Part shown: positions 52,503-63,596 of the stretch, one piece after another
Layout: each line of letters begins with the position of its first letter
How positions within the stretch are numbered: position 1 is the stretch's first letter
Source: Mytilisepta virgata
Lineage: Eukaryota; Mollusca; Bivalvia; Mytilida; Mytilidae
DNA: 64,000 bases
Direction of reading: 5' to 3'
NCBI GenBank assembly: GCA_028015205.1
Contig: CM051519.1
Coordinates: 80,187,539-80,251,538, forward strand
Position numbers and translations under genes: made by a program
The notes under the pieces: generated by a model
What the model saw: the letters and a program-made list of their open reading frames with translations, nothing else
The model's database searches: none
Told to the model about the DNA's origin: nothing

Positions 52503-53030
52503 TAACAGAAAAGTTAGAACATGGTATAAAACATAGAAATGAATGGTATATATATATAATATGTCATATTCACATTTTACTTTGTATAACGTTTTATCTT
52601 TATAATGGCCTGTTTCGTTTTATGTGTATCAGGCCAGAGAGAAAAGACAAACTACTCATTGCGAAAACTTTCTATCTAACTATGTATATAAAAAGTATTA
52701 TTTAATGAATATTTATAGAATATAATGTAAAAATCTAAACTGGATGAGACTTACGATAAAAATTATAAAAGTCCTGTAGGTACTAGTAATCCGTTATATG
52801 TTGTATATTTGATGTATACCCACAACCATTTCGTTTTCATCATCTAAAAACCTTGATTTGTTCTCATAACATTTGATAATATAGATAACAATTTGAATTG
52901 TCACGGCAATCATTTAATACAAAATTTATCAAATATCAGCATCCAACATATATCAGATAGTCGGTCTAGTGTAATCTTGATGAAGCTTTGAAATATCAAT
53001 CAGTAGTTACCAAAAGGCGATTCAGACAGA

Positions 53031-53036
53031 AATAAA
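53031..53036 (+). terminator. Candidate polyadenylation signal AATAAA
   Basis: First AATAAA found about 530 bp after the stop codon of the gene. Its use is unproven; another AATAAA lies about 200 bp further on. Confidence 0.35.
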
Positions 53037-53129
53037 TCCATTGCAACTGCTAGGCAATCCATAGTATCATATTAAAACCCACCCAAACTGAGTTTTATTT
53101 CTTAGGATTTTTGGCGAACAGAAATATGT

Positions 53130-53600
53130 GCGAGCGAAATTTTAATTTTTTAATTTTTTTCTTGGGGACTAGTTTTTTCGGGCGGCACACATTTTTGAAC
53201 TAAAATATAGCAAAAATAGCTAAAAGTAACAATAAATCCGGTTATTAATTTGGTGAAGTACGGCGGGCGGGCGGATGCCAACAGTTTCCGTGCAATAACT
53301 GATTAACCCTTCAACCAAAGCTTTTCAAATTATAATATGTCGTTCCCGGTGATAATATGGATGTCAGATTCGATATTGACCATTTTCACTTTTACTGCTC
53401 CGAAATTAGGGTCCTTCATTAATTGGAAAATGGCACTTTTTGTCGTTTCCGTGCAAAGCTTTTCAAATTACAGTATGTTGTTTCCGATGATAAAATGAAG
53501 ATCAAGTTTGATCTTGACCATTTTCACTTTTACCGCACCATTGTAACGGTCCTTGAATAATTAGAAACTGACAATTTTTGTCGTTTCCGTATATTACAAA
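53130..53600 (+). repeat. Repeat with two units of about 145 bp
   Basis: TTTTTGTCGTTTCCGTGCAA and GACCATTTTCACTTTTAC recur at about a 145-bp spacing between 53320 and 53600. A GGCGGGCGGGCGGA tract at 53265 precedes them. It is another member of the CGTCC-type repeat group. Confidence 0.55.
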
Positions 53601-53913
53601 CGTAATGTATAACACATATTTCTTATCGGGTACACTAGAGACCAAAAGTTTGGAAAGCCAAAAACAAACAAGGGAACAATAAACTATCTACACAGTTATA
53701 GACAAGATTTGCACCTTACAAATGCATATGTCACAACAACAAATATTATTTTTTCAAAATTTACGTAGTCCAAAAAATCAGAGCGGCGATATCCAAAGAA
53801 TTAAATATCAGTTTGGTGTGGCCTAAGTAAATTTCGCAATCATGACCATAAAAAACTATTGAATCAGTACCTCGTCATGATTATACAACACAATACATGT
53901 ACTCTATGGTATC

Positions 53914-54153
53914 TTGATTTGGACATACACAAGGAATCGATTTGAACTGACTGACTCTTTATTTTTGACACCGTCAGATGTTTCCATTGACAATTTCATT
54001 TCTCCGAGAAGGGCTGTTAAGGTTGATTCCATTTGTGATGGTCAAGGGTTTCAAAAATGTGGATGTTCTGGAAAATATAGATGTGAAACTAACCGTTGTG
54101 CCTGTCGTAAGCAGGGTAGATGCCATCCAAACACAGTTTGTAAAAATAAATAG
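53914..54153 (+). CDS. Small Cys-rich ORF, probable transposon remnant
   Basis: 79 codons, the last 50 reading SPRRAVKVDSICDG, then CGCSGKYRCETNRCACRKQG and RCHPNTVCKN. The C-x-C...C...C-x-C-RK spacing resembles the Cys-rich tail of some transposon-derived or KRAB/SCAN-type proteins. No upstream domain is found. It could be a remnant or a last exon of an unseen gene. Confidence 0.4.
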   Translation: MIWTYTRNRFELTDSLFLTPSDVSIDNFISPRRAVKVDSICDGQGFQKCGCSGKYRCETNRCACRKQGRCHPNTVCKNK

Positions 54154-54239
54154 TGACAAAACACATTCATCCTATCCAAGTTATGTTCAGAGTTTTTTTT
54201 GTGATTAATTTTGTTACAAAAATATTAAAGACTAGTATC

Positions 54240-55970
54240 AATTTCCAAGTCAGCGGTTATGTTAAATCCCAGGTGTTTTTTCAGTGATTATGAATAATCG
54301 TTGATTGTTTCAGTGATTATGAATAATCATTTAAATGATCAGGGATTTTACGAAATCCCTAAAATATTCAGAAAGTATGTATATTCCCTAATTAGATAAA
54401 TGCACTGTAACATATAAATTGTCCATATAGAGTGCATAATAATATATGATACATACAATCGTTCTAATTTGCCGAGTGGAAACAGTCCATTTTCCAATGC
54501 TACAATCTTGTTTGTGCTCAGTCGTCTGAAATACAATCCTTAGTCAAATAATGGAATAAAACATTATTTTCAAAGTATATTTTTTTAATATGCAAAATGG
54601 ACCACTCAGATATTCATAAAATAATCGATAAAATTTTATGTTAAACATAAGTTTGAAAGTTGGATAAAACAATACCACTTCGTATCAGGTTAGATTTGGC
54701 CGGTTTGAAATCAAACCACTATTTATACCAATAATCGATACCGATATCCATTTTGAATCATTATCAGGTCCTAAGATACAAATGCAACATTTGCAGTGTA
54801 AAATAGAATATCTGTCCTATTGTTTTCATAAAATTCAACTATATCCATTTTGATTCACTGTGTGTGCGTATGCCATCACGTAAAGTTTTAGAAAGGAAAT
54901 CAGAAAATCCCAAACAATAAACTAAAATGTTGTAGTGCAAATATACTTAAAAGGATACGCCAAATCTGCTCAATATTGAACATGCATATTACAACTATAC
55001 TTAAATATGTTTGTATAAAATGTCATTCCGACAATAATCCGGTAATAACTGTATCTTTTATAAAATTGTTTTATGCTGTGAAAAACTACACAGTCGGCCA
55101 TTTCTGTCGACAAAACATTTGGTGGTGACGTCATGACCTACAAAATCTATCCTAAAATTAAAGACGATTCTTCTACAGAATGCGACCATTTACATACATG
55201 TATGTCCATTGCATGTCGCAAACTGGTCGATAATTACAAAATTATAACGATTATATCACAAGTTAATACGTGTCGATTATTAATTCTAACATTGCGGTAA
55301 ACCATATCTACTAAACATGTAATAAAATTACCTTCATTTAAAAATTTACCTTTAAAGGAAATTTAGTGTTTACTGCTCGATAACTGTTGTAATCATGTTG
55401 ATTATACAAGTATTTATCCAAGCTTCACCTCTTGTATATTGACTGTGAAATAATATTTCACATCTGTTATCGATCAAATCATTTCTAATCATTTTGTGTC
55501 ATAACAACTCATTAATTGAAATAATTTTAATATTCTTTTAAAAAATGATTTCTATGTACATGCAATACATTATGGACCATTTCGACCGGTTGTCGTATTA
55601 AGTTATCTCGCTTGAACTACACAAGAAACTCCCATTAGAAAAATGCCGTGAATCAGAATTTAATTAAGTATTTCCTAAATAATACACAATTTTCAAAGGC
55701 GGTAGCAAACTTATGAAAAATAATAAGTATGCAATGGTTTCTAAATTTAATCCACCATAATCAATATTTGAAATTTAATGTTTAAGCGGTTATGAGTTTA
55801 TGTGAAAGTGAACAATAAATCCTCTTGCCAGGACAAAAGATATACAGTTGATTTGTAAAAGTTATTTATTTAGTTTTAGATACATGTATCATATACATAT
55901 TTGCAGTAAATTTGATCATGGATTTATTCATTTGGATTTCATGTTGTATATTCTATTAGAGTGTAGTTTA
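54240..55970. other. Intergenic, no gene seen
   Basis: AT-rich. One 30-bp unit containing CAGTGATTATGAATAATC is duplicated at 54280-54330. Nothing else is recognised. Confidence 0.5.
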
Positions 55971-55974
55971 CTCT

Positions 55975-56470
55975 CGCCCATACGTAAATTTAAGAAATAC
56001 CAAAAGGGATATTTGAAGGAGGGGAAAATCGAAAATAACTGACAAAGTTCGGAGAACAACGAAGACAATACCAAAACAATACAAACACATTTAAAAACTA
56101 ATTATATAGGAATAACACAGATACCACAAAAAACAACCGGCGTAGACTCAGGTGCTCCGGAAGAGTAAGCAGTCTCTGCCTTCTGCAGGACACCCGCCAT
56201 ACTACCCATGTCAAATCCGGTATGAGGAAGGAACACCATAAATGTAACAGGTTCATTTTCATTCGGGAAACGGTTTTTATACCTGTCAACCACTTAATGA
56301 CGTCCATACATGTTAAAATTTAATAAGGATGACTACAACTTAGGAGCAACATATCCCTGTTTGAGCACCTTTTCTGTCAGAAGCCGGGCTCTGTCCAGCA
56401 AATAGGAAGTTGACGATTGAAAAGTCAAAGTTATCCCTTTTATCGTAAATTAAGTTAAGACAGACAAGGT
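55975..56470 (-). mobile_element. Retroelement 3' end, minus
   Basis: The tail matches 19090-19270, followed by CTCAGGTGCTCCGGAAGAGT. Decayed RT C-terminal sequence (NRFPNENE) is at 56240-56290. Confidence 0.65.
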
Positions 56471-57530
56471 GTCAATTTGGCCGTGGTTATTTAAGAATAC
56501 CTACGATCTACGTGAGAAGCAATAATCAATTAAACAAATCAATAATAAATATCTAGGATAATTGTTTGTAATAAACATGTTAAGTAGATGACAGACTGTT
56601 TGCTTTAAATTCTACAAGAATGTAAAATGTACATTTTGTACCTAGTTTCTGTGAAAATAAAGAAATACGAATTGATGGAATAATTTTTTAAACATTGAAT
56701 AACTTTATTTTACTTGTTTTGTAATTACCTTTATCTTTTGCCATGCAAATCATTTTGAAAACGCATGCCCATGTCATACCACTTTTGATTTACGACTTTG
56801 TGGTTATATGACACCAACATCGATTGTGGCTTCGCCTATAGAAAGATAACTAACCCGCTCAGATCTCTAATCAATACCTTATTAAATTGATTAATAAAAC
56901 ACACCAAAACCTTCTTAACTCTGGATAATCTTCACCATATGGTTGCGGAATTGTCCCTAAAACTTTAACAGCGAAATAAAACATTTCTCACAGACACTTT
57001 AGACATAAATCTAATTTATTTCTTTCAGTTGTTTTCTTTACAGCCACCCCTTTATCCTTCGCAACACACTACCACCAACACCATACCCCTACATTCTATG
57101 AGAGAAACAAACACCATTTCAAAAAATATGTCAGAATTCATATCTTGTCGACTGATACAGTACAAACCCCTTGCATATCGGAGCGTCTATTTCAGGAATC
57201 CAATCTACGGTTTCTATTATTATTGATGCAAAATAAAGAATAAGTTCAAATATGAATTTTAATGAATACAAAGAGCTTTTCCGTACGATTAATAGCAAAA
57301 TTTACGAATTAGAAATTTCTGTGATAGCATTCTTTTCCATAAAACTTAATTAAAAGAACAGATTTTACCGAGTACACAATTGAATGTAATTAAGTAAACA
57401 TACAATTATTTAAATCTTACACCCCACACTCTTCGGTTGCAGATTACCATTAATTTTCAGACTCAAAGGATCTCCAAATGCGTATAAATACTAACTGCTG
57501 CACCTAATCATTACAAATCTGTTCTATATT
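56471..57530. other. Intergenic, no gene seen
   Basis: AT-rich with no ORF that looks coding and no repeat I can pair within the window. Confidence 0.5.
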
Positions 57531-57539
57531 TACAAGTCC

Positions 57540-59222
57540 GACAGCAACCTATCTTGTGTTTCACAAAAGTTGGGGGCCAAGACAGCCAAGCTGATACAAT
57601 ACAAAAATGGTCACAAAAAGTTGTTTACAAAATGCAAATTTTGGATTTTTTTTTCTTCTCATGGAATTTAGATCATTTCTTAACTCCTTCGACATTACAC
57701 TCATTATTCTGGTATACTTTGGAAGATATTTTTGTTGTTTTAGTTATCATAGTGAATTATGTGTCTTGGATATTGTTGTACCTGAAACTTTGTACGAAGC
57801 ATCTATGGAAGGACCATTATAAACCCTACCTTTGTTTCTTGATCAGCCGCCATGAACAAATCCTATATCTCATTGGCCAAATTGAACATCTTCTACGCTT
57901 AAACAATACAGCAAAATGAACTGAAACTTGGTATGAAGCATCGATGGAATGACCTTTATACGTTTGTATATTTTGTCACGATCGGACAACTAACATGGCT
58001 GCCGTGAACAAATTTTATTTTCTCATTGCTCAAACTTTAATAAATGCTGTCCTCTGAAACCATAAAGCATCTGCTGACTGCCTCAGAACTGCTCTAGAAT
58101 AGAATCCTGACTGCTCTAGAACAGAATCCTGACTGATTCTGACTGCTCTAAGCTGCCATGGTTAAGAACAGCTCTAACCTGTTATGGTCTAGAACAGCTC
58201 TCACCCATCATGGTCTAGAACAGTTCTAGTAACAGTCAGCATTTACAATATATAAGAAATCCCAACTTAACGTTTGAGTAAAGTTTTTTTGTAACACAAT
58301 AAATAAAAATATCACACTGGAATAAAGCCTAATTCTTGACCAGAGCTGTTCTAAAAAGCAGTCGTGGACCAGGACTACTCTTGACCAGAGCTATTCTTCT
58401 TCCTGACTGCTTTGCAAGTTAACTTGGACGAGAGATTATGACTGGTCGCAACTGTATGACGAATCTGTGGAAGGTTCTTTATAAAATTTTTCTCGATCGG
58501 GGGACTAACATGGCCGCCATGAACAAATCCTATTTGTCAATGGCCAAAATAAAACAAAATATTCTCCTCTAAAACCATATGGCTAAATGAACTCAAACTT
58601 GATATGAAGTATCGATGGAAGAACCTTTACAAAGTTTGCATAATTTGTACCGGTAGGACAAGTAAATACCCTCCCCTCCCTCTGAACAATCCCCATTTCT
58701 CTTTAATCAAATTAAAAAATCCTCTCCTTTGAACTGGCCATATGGTTAAATGAAGTGGCTCTTGATATTACGTAATTACGGAAATAGCTTTATAAAGTTC
58801 TCAAATTTCTTTTTCAATTGCTGCCATGAACAAATCCTATTTCTCATTGGTCAAATAAGAAAAAATCTCCTCTGAAACAGTGTTAAACCGTATAGCCAAA
58901 TGAACTGAAATCTATTGGAGGGTCTTTATAAAGTTTCTCGATCGGACAACTTTGTATGAAGCATTTATGGAAGAACCTTTACAAATTTTGCATGTTTCAA
59001 ACTAGGACTAGAGGTAAAATCTATGCAAAAACCTTTATCAAATTTGGATATTTCTCTTCGGGGCGAGGAATCATGGCCACCATAAACAATTCCCTATTCT
59101 TGATTGGTCAAATTAAATAAAAATATCTTAAAGTGAAACTGAATAGGAAAATGAACAAATATGTCATGTTAAAAAGGATGCAAGGTGCGCGATACAGAAT
59201 TACCACTTGAGCTTCTAGTTCT
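57540..59222 (+). mobile_element. Decayed palindrome-group repeat with tandem units
   Basis: Variants of GAACAAATCCTATTTCTCAT and GAACTGAAACTTGGTATGAA recur every 120-190 bp. The right end AAGGTGCGCGATACAG and GAGCTTCTAGTT parallels CCAGGTGAGCGATACAGG at 30.8 kb. The 58086-58240 stretch inside it is a separate repeat. Confidence 0.6.
58086..58240 (+). repeat. Cluster of CTCTAGAACAG repeats
   Basis: At least six variants of CTGCTCTAGAACAG or GGTCTAGAACAGCTCT lie in 155 bp, each with the palindromic core CTAGA or TTCTAGAA-like sequence. Confidence 0.6.
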
Positions 59223-59700
59223 TTAACTACTAGTAACTACATTGTCCTTCAAAATTTGTTCTTACAAATCTGAATGTATTTGATGTATCATCATTGTAGT
59301 TTTTGTCATTCGTTTTATAAATACAAGGCATACAAGGTACTGATTGAGTAAAAACACTTACAGTTCTTTAATATTCTGTAACTCTTTGAATATCCCGACT
59401 GGTAATGTTTCAATTAGATTCCGCTCAAGATTTCTATAAGGATATAAACTCCATTAAACATTGCTCTATTTAATATGTTCTTTACAAAATTGAAAAGGTA
59501 AAGGTCAGCAGAGCGAAATAACTGTAAAAATAATATAAATATTATCACGTCCTCATCACAAAATGATTGACCGATTCGAAGTTTTTTCTTAAAAATTAGA
59601 TTAAATATCTTCAGTGAAATTTCCGGTACTGGAATCGAAAGATCAACGGACTTGACAATTAACCGGATGAGTAGTATGTATGCGGTTTTCAGTTATCATT
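59223..59700. other. Intergenic, no gene seen
   Basis: AT-rich up to a sharp change to CG-rich sequence at about 59720. Confidence 0.5.
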
Positions 59701-59714
59701 TGAGGTGGTGCTGA

Positions 59715-60112
59715 GGTGGTGCTACCGGAAGTGACGTCAACCTGAAATGACGTCACCGGAAGTGACGTGACCGGAACCGGAAGTCAGGTGACCGGAACCG
59801 GAAGTTTGCAACCGGAAGTGGGTAGTTTTCCCGCCCTTTGTTGCCGGAAGTCACGTGGTAGGACCCGGATGTGTGTTCTGCGCATGCGTAGGCAGAACCG
59901 GAAGTACCCGGAAGTGGTTTGCGCGCATGCGCAACCGGAAGTAGGGTGTTTTTTCCGCCATTTGTTGACGGAAGTGACGTAAGTCACGTGGTAGGACCCG
60001 GATGTGTGGTCTGCGCATGTTCGGGCGGAACCGGAAGTGGTTGGTGCAACCGGAAGTAGGGTGTTTTTTCCGCCATTTGTTGACGGAAGTGACGCAAGTC
60101 ACGGACCCTAAT
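59715..60112 (+). promoter_or_regulatory. CG-rich array of ETS, CRE, E-box, NRF1 and YY1-like motifs
   Basis: About eleven CCGGAAGT octamers plus two CGGAAGT variants, all on the plus strand. There are two TGACGTCA CRE palindromes (near 59732 and 59748), CACGTG E-boxes (near 59852 and 59987), NRF1-like TGCGCATGCG and GCGCATGCGC (near 59880 and 59923) and two CCGCCATTTG YY1-like sites. Three modules of about 115-125 bp carry the order CAACCGGAAGT, CCGCC, GACGGAAGTGACG, CGGATGTG, CGCATG. These are the standard parts of TATA-less housekeeping promoters. No transcript start or downstream ORF is seen, so promoter function is inference. Confidence 0.6.
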
Positions 60113-60410
60113 GTTGATGATTGAATTATCTCCCCTTTTCCCGTGCTTCTCGGTCGTCTCTAGATCTTTCATCGGTCTCTCACTGTTATGTCCGAGAGTA
60201 TACGAAGTACACTATTGGATTATCTCCCCTTATCCCGCTCTTTTCATCTGCGGGTGATGTTTTCTGTGAGGACCAAAGGTAGGATTGGATTATCTCCCCT
60301 TATCCCGCTCTTTTCATTTGGGGGTATTTTCTGTGAGGACCAAAGGTAGGATTGGATTATGTCCTCTTACCTCCAAGTGATGCTGTCACCATTAGATCAA
60401 TGGAGGGGTG
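60113..60410 (+). repeat. Tandem modules with TTATCTCCCCTTATCCCGCTC
   Basis: Units of about 71 bp start GGATTATCTCCCCTTATCCC at about 60217 and 60288, with partial copies near 60125 and 60352. Each is followed by TGTGAGGACCAAAGGTAGG. Confidence 0.75.
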
Positions 60411-60412
60411 TC

Positions 60413-60440
60413 CTTAGCAACCGCCTTAGCAACGGCGGTC
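60413..60440 (+). promoter_or_regulatory. Doubled CCTTAGCAAC (X-box half-site-like)
   Basis: CCTTAGCAAC occurs twice in direct tandem with a 2-bp spacer. AGCAAC fits the RGYAAC half-site bound by RFX factors. Whether it is used is unknown. Confidence 0.35.
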
Positions 60441-60460
60441 CATTTCTATGATGCACTTCG

Positions 60461-63058
60461 TTTCTCTTGTTTTGCTCCATCCCGCTCCTCGCTGCTCTTC
60501 TCTTGCTCCGTGCTGCTCATCGCTGCTCTTCTCTTCCTCATCGCTGCTCATCACTGCTCATTGCTGCTCATCTCTTGCTCATCACTGCTCTTCTCTTGCT
60601 CCGTGCTGTTTTTCTCTTGCTCTTTGTTGCTCATCGCTGCTCATTGCTGCTTTTCTCTTGCTCATCGCTGCTCAGCACTGTTTTTCTCTTGGTTTTTTGT
60701 TGCTCGTCGCTGTTTTTCTCTTGGTTTTTGTAGCTCATCGCTGTTTTTCTCGTTCTCATCGCTGTTTTTCTCTTGCTCTTTGCTGCTTATCGCTGTTTTT
60801 CTCGTGCCCTTTGCAGCTCATCGCTGTTTTTCTCGTGCTCATCGCTGTTTTTCTCTTGTTCTTTGCTGCTCATCGCTGTTTTTCTCTTGCTCTTTACTGC
60901 TCAGCACTGTTTTTCTCTTGCTCTTTACTGCTTATCGCTGTTTTTCTCTTGCTCTTTACTGCTCATCGCTGTTTTTCTCTTGCTCTTTGTTGCTCATCGC
61001 TGTTTTTCTCTTGTTCTTTACTGCTCAGCACTGTTTTTCTCTTCTTCTTTACTGCTCAGCACTGTTTTTCTCTTGGTTTTTGCAGCTCATCGCTTTTTTT
61101 CTCGTGCTCATCGCTGTTTTTCTCTTGTTCTTTGCTTCTCATCGCTGTTTTTCTCGTGCCCTTTGCAGCTCATCGCTGTTTTTCTCGTGCTCATCGCTGT
61201 TTTTCTCTTGCTCTTTACTGCTTATCGCTGTTTTTCTCTTGATCTTTACTGCTCATCGCTGTTTTTCTCTTGTTCTTTGTTGCTCATCGCTGTTTTTCTC
61301 TTGTTCTTTGTTGCTCATCGCTGTTTTTCTCTTGTTCTTTGTTGCTCATCGCTGTTTTTCTCTTGCTCTTTGCTGCTTATCGCTGTTTTTCTCGTGCCCT
61401 TTGTAGCTCATCGCTGTTTTTCTCGTGCTCATCGCTGTTTTTCTCTTGTTCTTTGCTTCTCATCGCTGTTTTTCTTTTGCTCTTTGCTTCTCATCGCTGT
61501 TTTTCTCGTGCCCTTTGCAGCTCATCTCTGATTTTCTCGTGCTCTTCGCTGTTTTTCTCTTGTTCTTTACTGCTCATCACTGTTTTTCTCTTGTTCTTTA
61601 CTGCTCATCGCTGTTTTTCTCGTGCTCATCGCAGTTTTTCTCTTGTTCTTTACTGCTTATGGCTGTTTTTCTCTCGCTCTTTGTTGATCATCACTGTTTT
61701 TCTCGTACTCTTTGCTGCTCATCGCTGTTTTTCTCTTGTTCTTTGTTGCTCATCACTGTTTTTCTCGTGCTCATCGCTGTTTTTCTCTTGTTCTTTACTG
61801 CTTATGGCTGTTTTTCTCTCGCTCTTTGTTGATCATCACTGTTTTTCTCGTACTCTTTGCTGCTCATCGCTGTTTTTCTCTTGTTCTTTGTTGCTCATCA
61901 CTGTTTTTCTCGTGCTCATCGCTGTTTTTCTCTTGTTCTTTACGTCTCATCGCTGTTTTTCTCTTGCTCGTTACTGCTTATCGCTGTTTTTCTCTTGGTT
62001 TTTGTAGCTCATCTCTGATTTTCTCGTGCTCGTCGCTGTTTTTTCTCTTGTTCTTTGTTGCTCATCGCTGTTTTTCTCTTGCTCTTTACTGCTCATCGCT
62101 GTTTTTCTCTTGTTATTTACTGCTTATCGCTGTTTTTCTCTTGGTTTTTGTAGCTCATCGCTGTTTGTCTCTTGCTCTTTACTGCTTATCGCTGTTTTTC
62201 TCTCGCTCTTTGTTGCTCATCGCTGTTTTTCTCTTGGTTTTTGTTGCTCGTCACTGTTTTTCTCGTGCTGTTTACTGCTCATCACTGTTTTTCTCTTGTT
62301 CTTTACTGCTCGTCGCTGTTTTTCTCGTGCTCATCGCAGTTTTTCTCTTGCTCTTTACTGCTTATGGCTGTTTTTCTCTCGCTCTTTGTTGATCATCACT
62401 GTTTTTCTCTTGTTCTTTACGTCTCATCGCTGTTTTTCTCTTGCTCGTTACTGCTTATCGCTGTTTTTCTCTTGGTTTTTGTAGCTCATCGCTGTTTTTC
62501 TCGTGCTCTTTGCTGCTCGTCGCTGGTTTTTCTCTTGTTCTTTGTTGCTCATCACTGTTTTTCTCTTGCTCTTTACTGCTCGTCGCTGTTTTTTCTTTTG
62601 TTCTTTGTTGCTCATCACTGTTTTTCTCTTGCTCTTTACTGCTCATCGCTGTTTGTCTCTTGCTCTTTACTGCTCATCGCTGTTTTTCTCTTGCTCTATG
62701 CTTCTCATCGCTGTTTTTCTCTTGTTCTTTACTGCTCATCACTGTTTTTCTCTTGTTCTTTACTGGTCATCGCTGTTTTTCTCTTGCTCTTTACTGCTCA
62801 TCGCTGTTTTTCTCTTGCTCTATGCTTCTCATCGCTGTTTTTCTCTTGTTCTTTGTTGCTCATCACTGTTTTTCTCTTGCTCTTTACTGCTCATCAATGT
62901 TTTTCGCTTGTTCTTTACTGGTCATCGCTGTTTTTCTCTCGTTCTTTACTGCTCATCGCTGTTTTTCTCTTGCTCTTTACTGCTTATGGCTGTTTTTCTC
63001 TCGCTCTTTGTTGCTCATCACTGTTTTTCTCTTGTCCTTTGTTGTTCATCGCTACTCC
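60461..63058 (+). repeat. 31-bp pyrimidine-rich satellite array
   Basis: About 80 head-to-tail units of the type TGCTCATCGCTGTTTTTCTC plus TTGCTCTTTAC (31 bp), mixed with shortened units of about 21 bp (CTCGTGCTCATCGCTGTTTTT). The plus strand is strongly C/T-rich. Unit variants lack stop codons in every plus frame, so all three frames show long repeats of Leu/Phe/Ser/Cys. These are artefacts of period and composition. No promoter, start context or domain supports translation. Confidence 0.9.
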
Positions 63059-63470
63059 TTACCTTACTCGCGTGCTTATTTCGTTTTTTGGGGCTACTTG
63101 TCTCTGTTTTCGCTGCCACTACTGCTCCTGCTGCTTTTTGCTGTTCGTTATCGCTGCTCTTCTCTTGCTCATCGCTGTTTTTTCTCTTGCTCATCGCTGA
63201 TCCTTTCTTGTTCTTTGCTGCTCATCCCTACTCAGGGCCTTACTCGCGTGCTCATTTCGCTCCTGCTGCTTGTTGCTGTTCGTCATCGCTGTTCGTCATC
63301 GCTGCTCTTCTCTTGCTCATCACTGCTCTTCTCTTGCTCATCGCTGCTCTTCTCTTGCTCTTTGCTGTTCATCGCTACTCATGATCTTACTCGCGTGCTC
63401 ATTTCAGTTTTTTGGTGCTATTTGTCACTTTTAATCGCTGCTGCTGCTACTGCTGAAGGAATGTAGTTTA
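63048..63470 (+). repeat. Repeats of about 150-175 bp flanking the satellite
   Basis: Variants of TTACTCGCGTGCTCATTTCG occur near 63063, 63241 and 63388. Between them are short CTGCTCTTCTCTTGCTCATCG units, so this is a higher-order border of the array. Confidence 0.75.
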
Positions 63471-63596
63471 CTGCTGATGATCGGAAGGCCACTCGGTACT
63501 CATGTTGTCGGTTTGATTGGTAGATCAAGACTGATCGATGTGATTGTATACTGGGATATTTATCGACGACAAACACAAATGAAACAGTTTCATATT

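Noticed and set aside
59767..60172. Short ORFs on both strands across the ETS array
   Set aside because: They follow the repeated modules and have no independent support.
60408..63466. Long plus-strand ORFs (up to 342 codons) rich in Leu, Phe, Ser and Cys
   Set aside because: They are products of the 31-bp satellite, open in all three frames at once with identical periodicity. No domain, no unique sequence, no start context.
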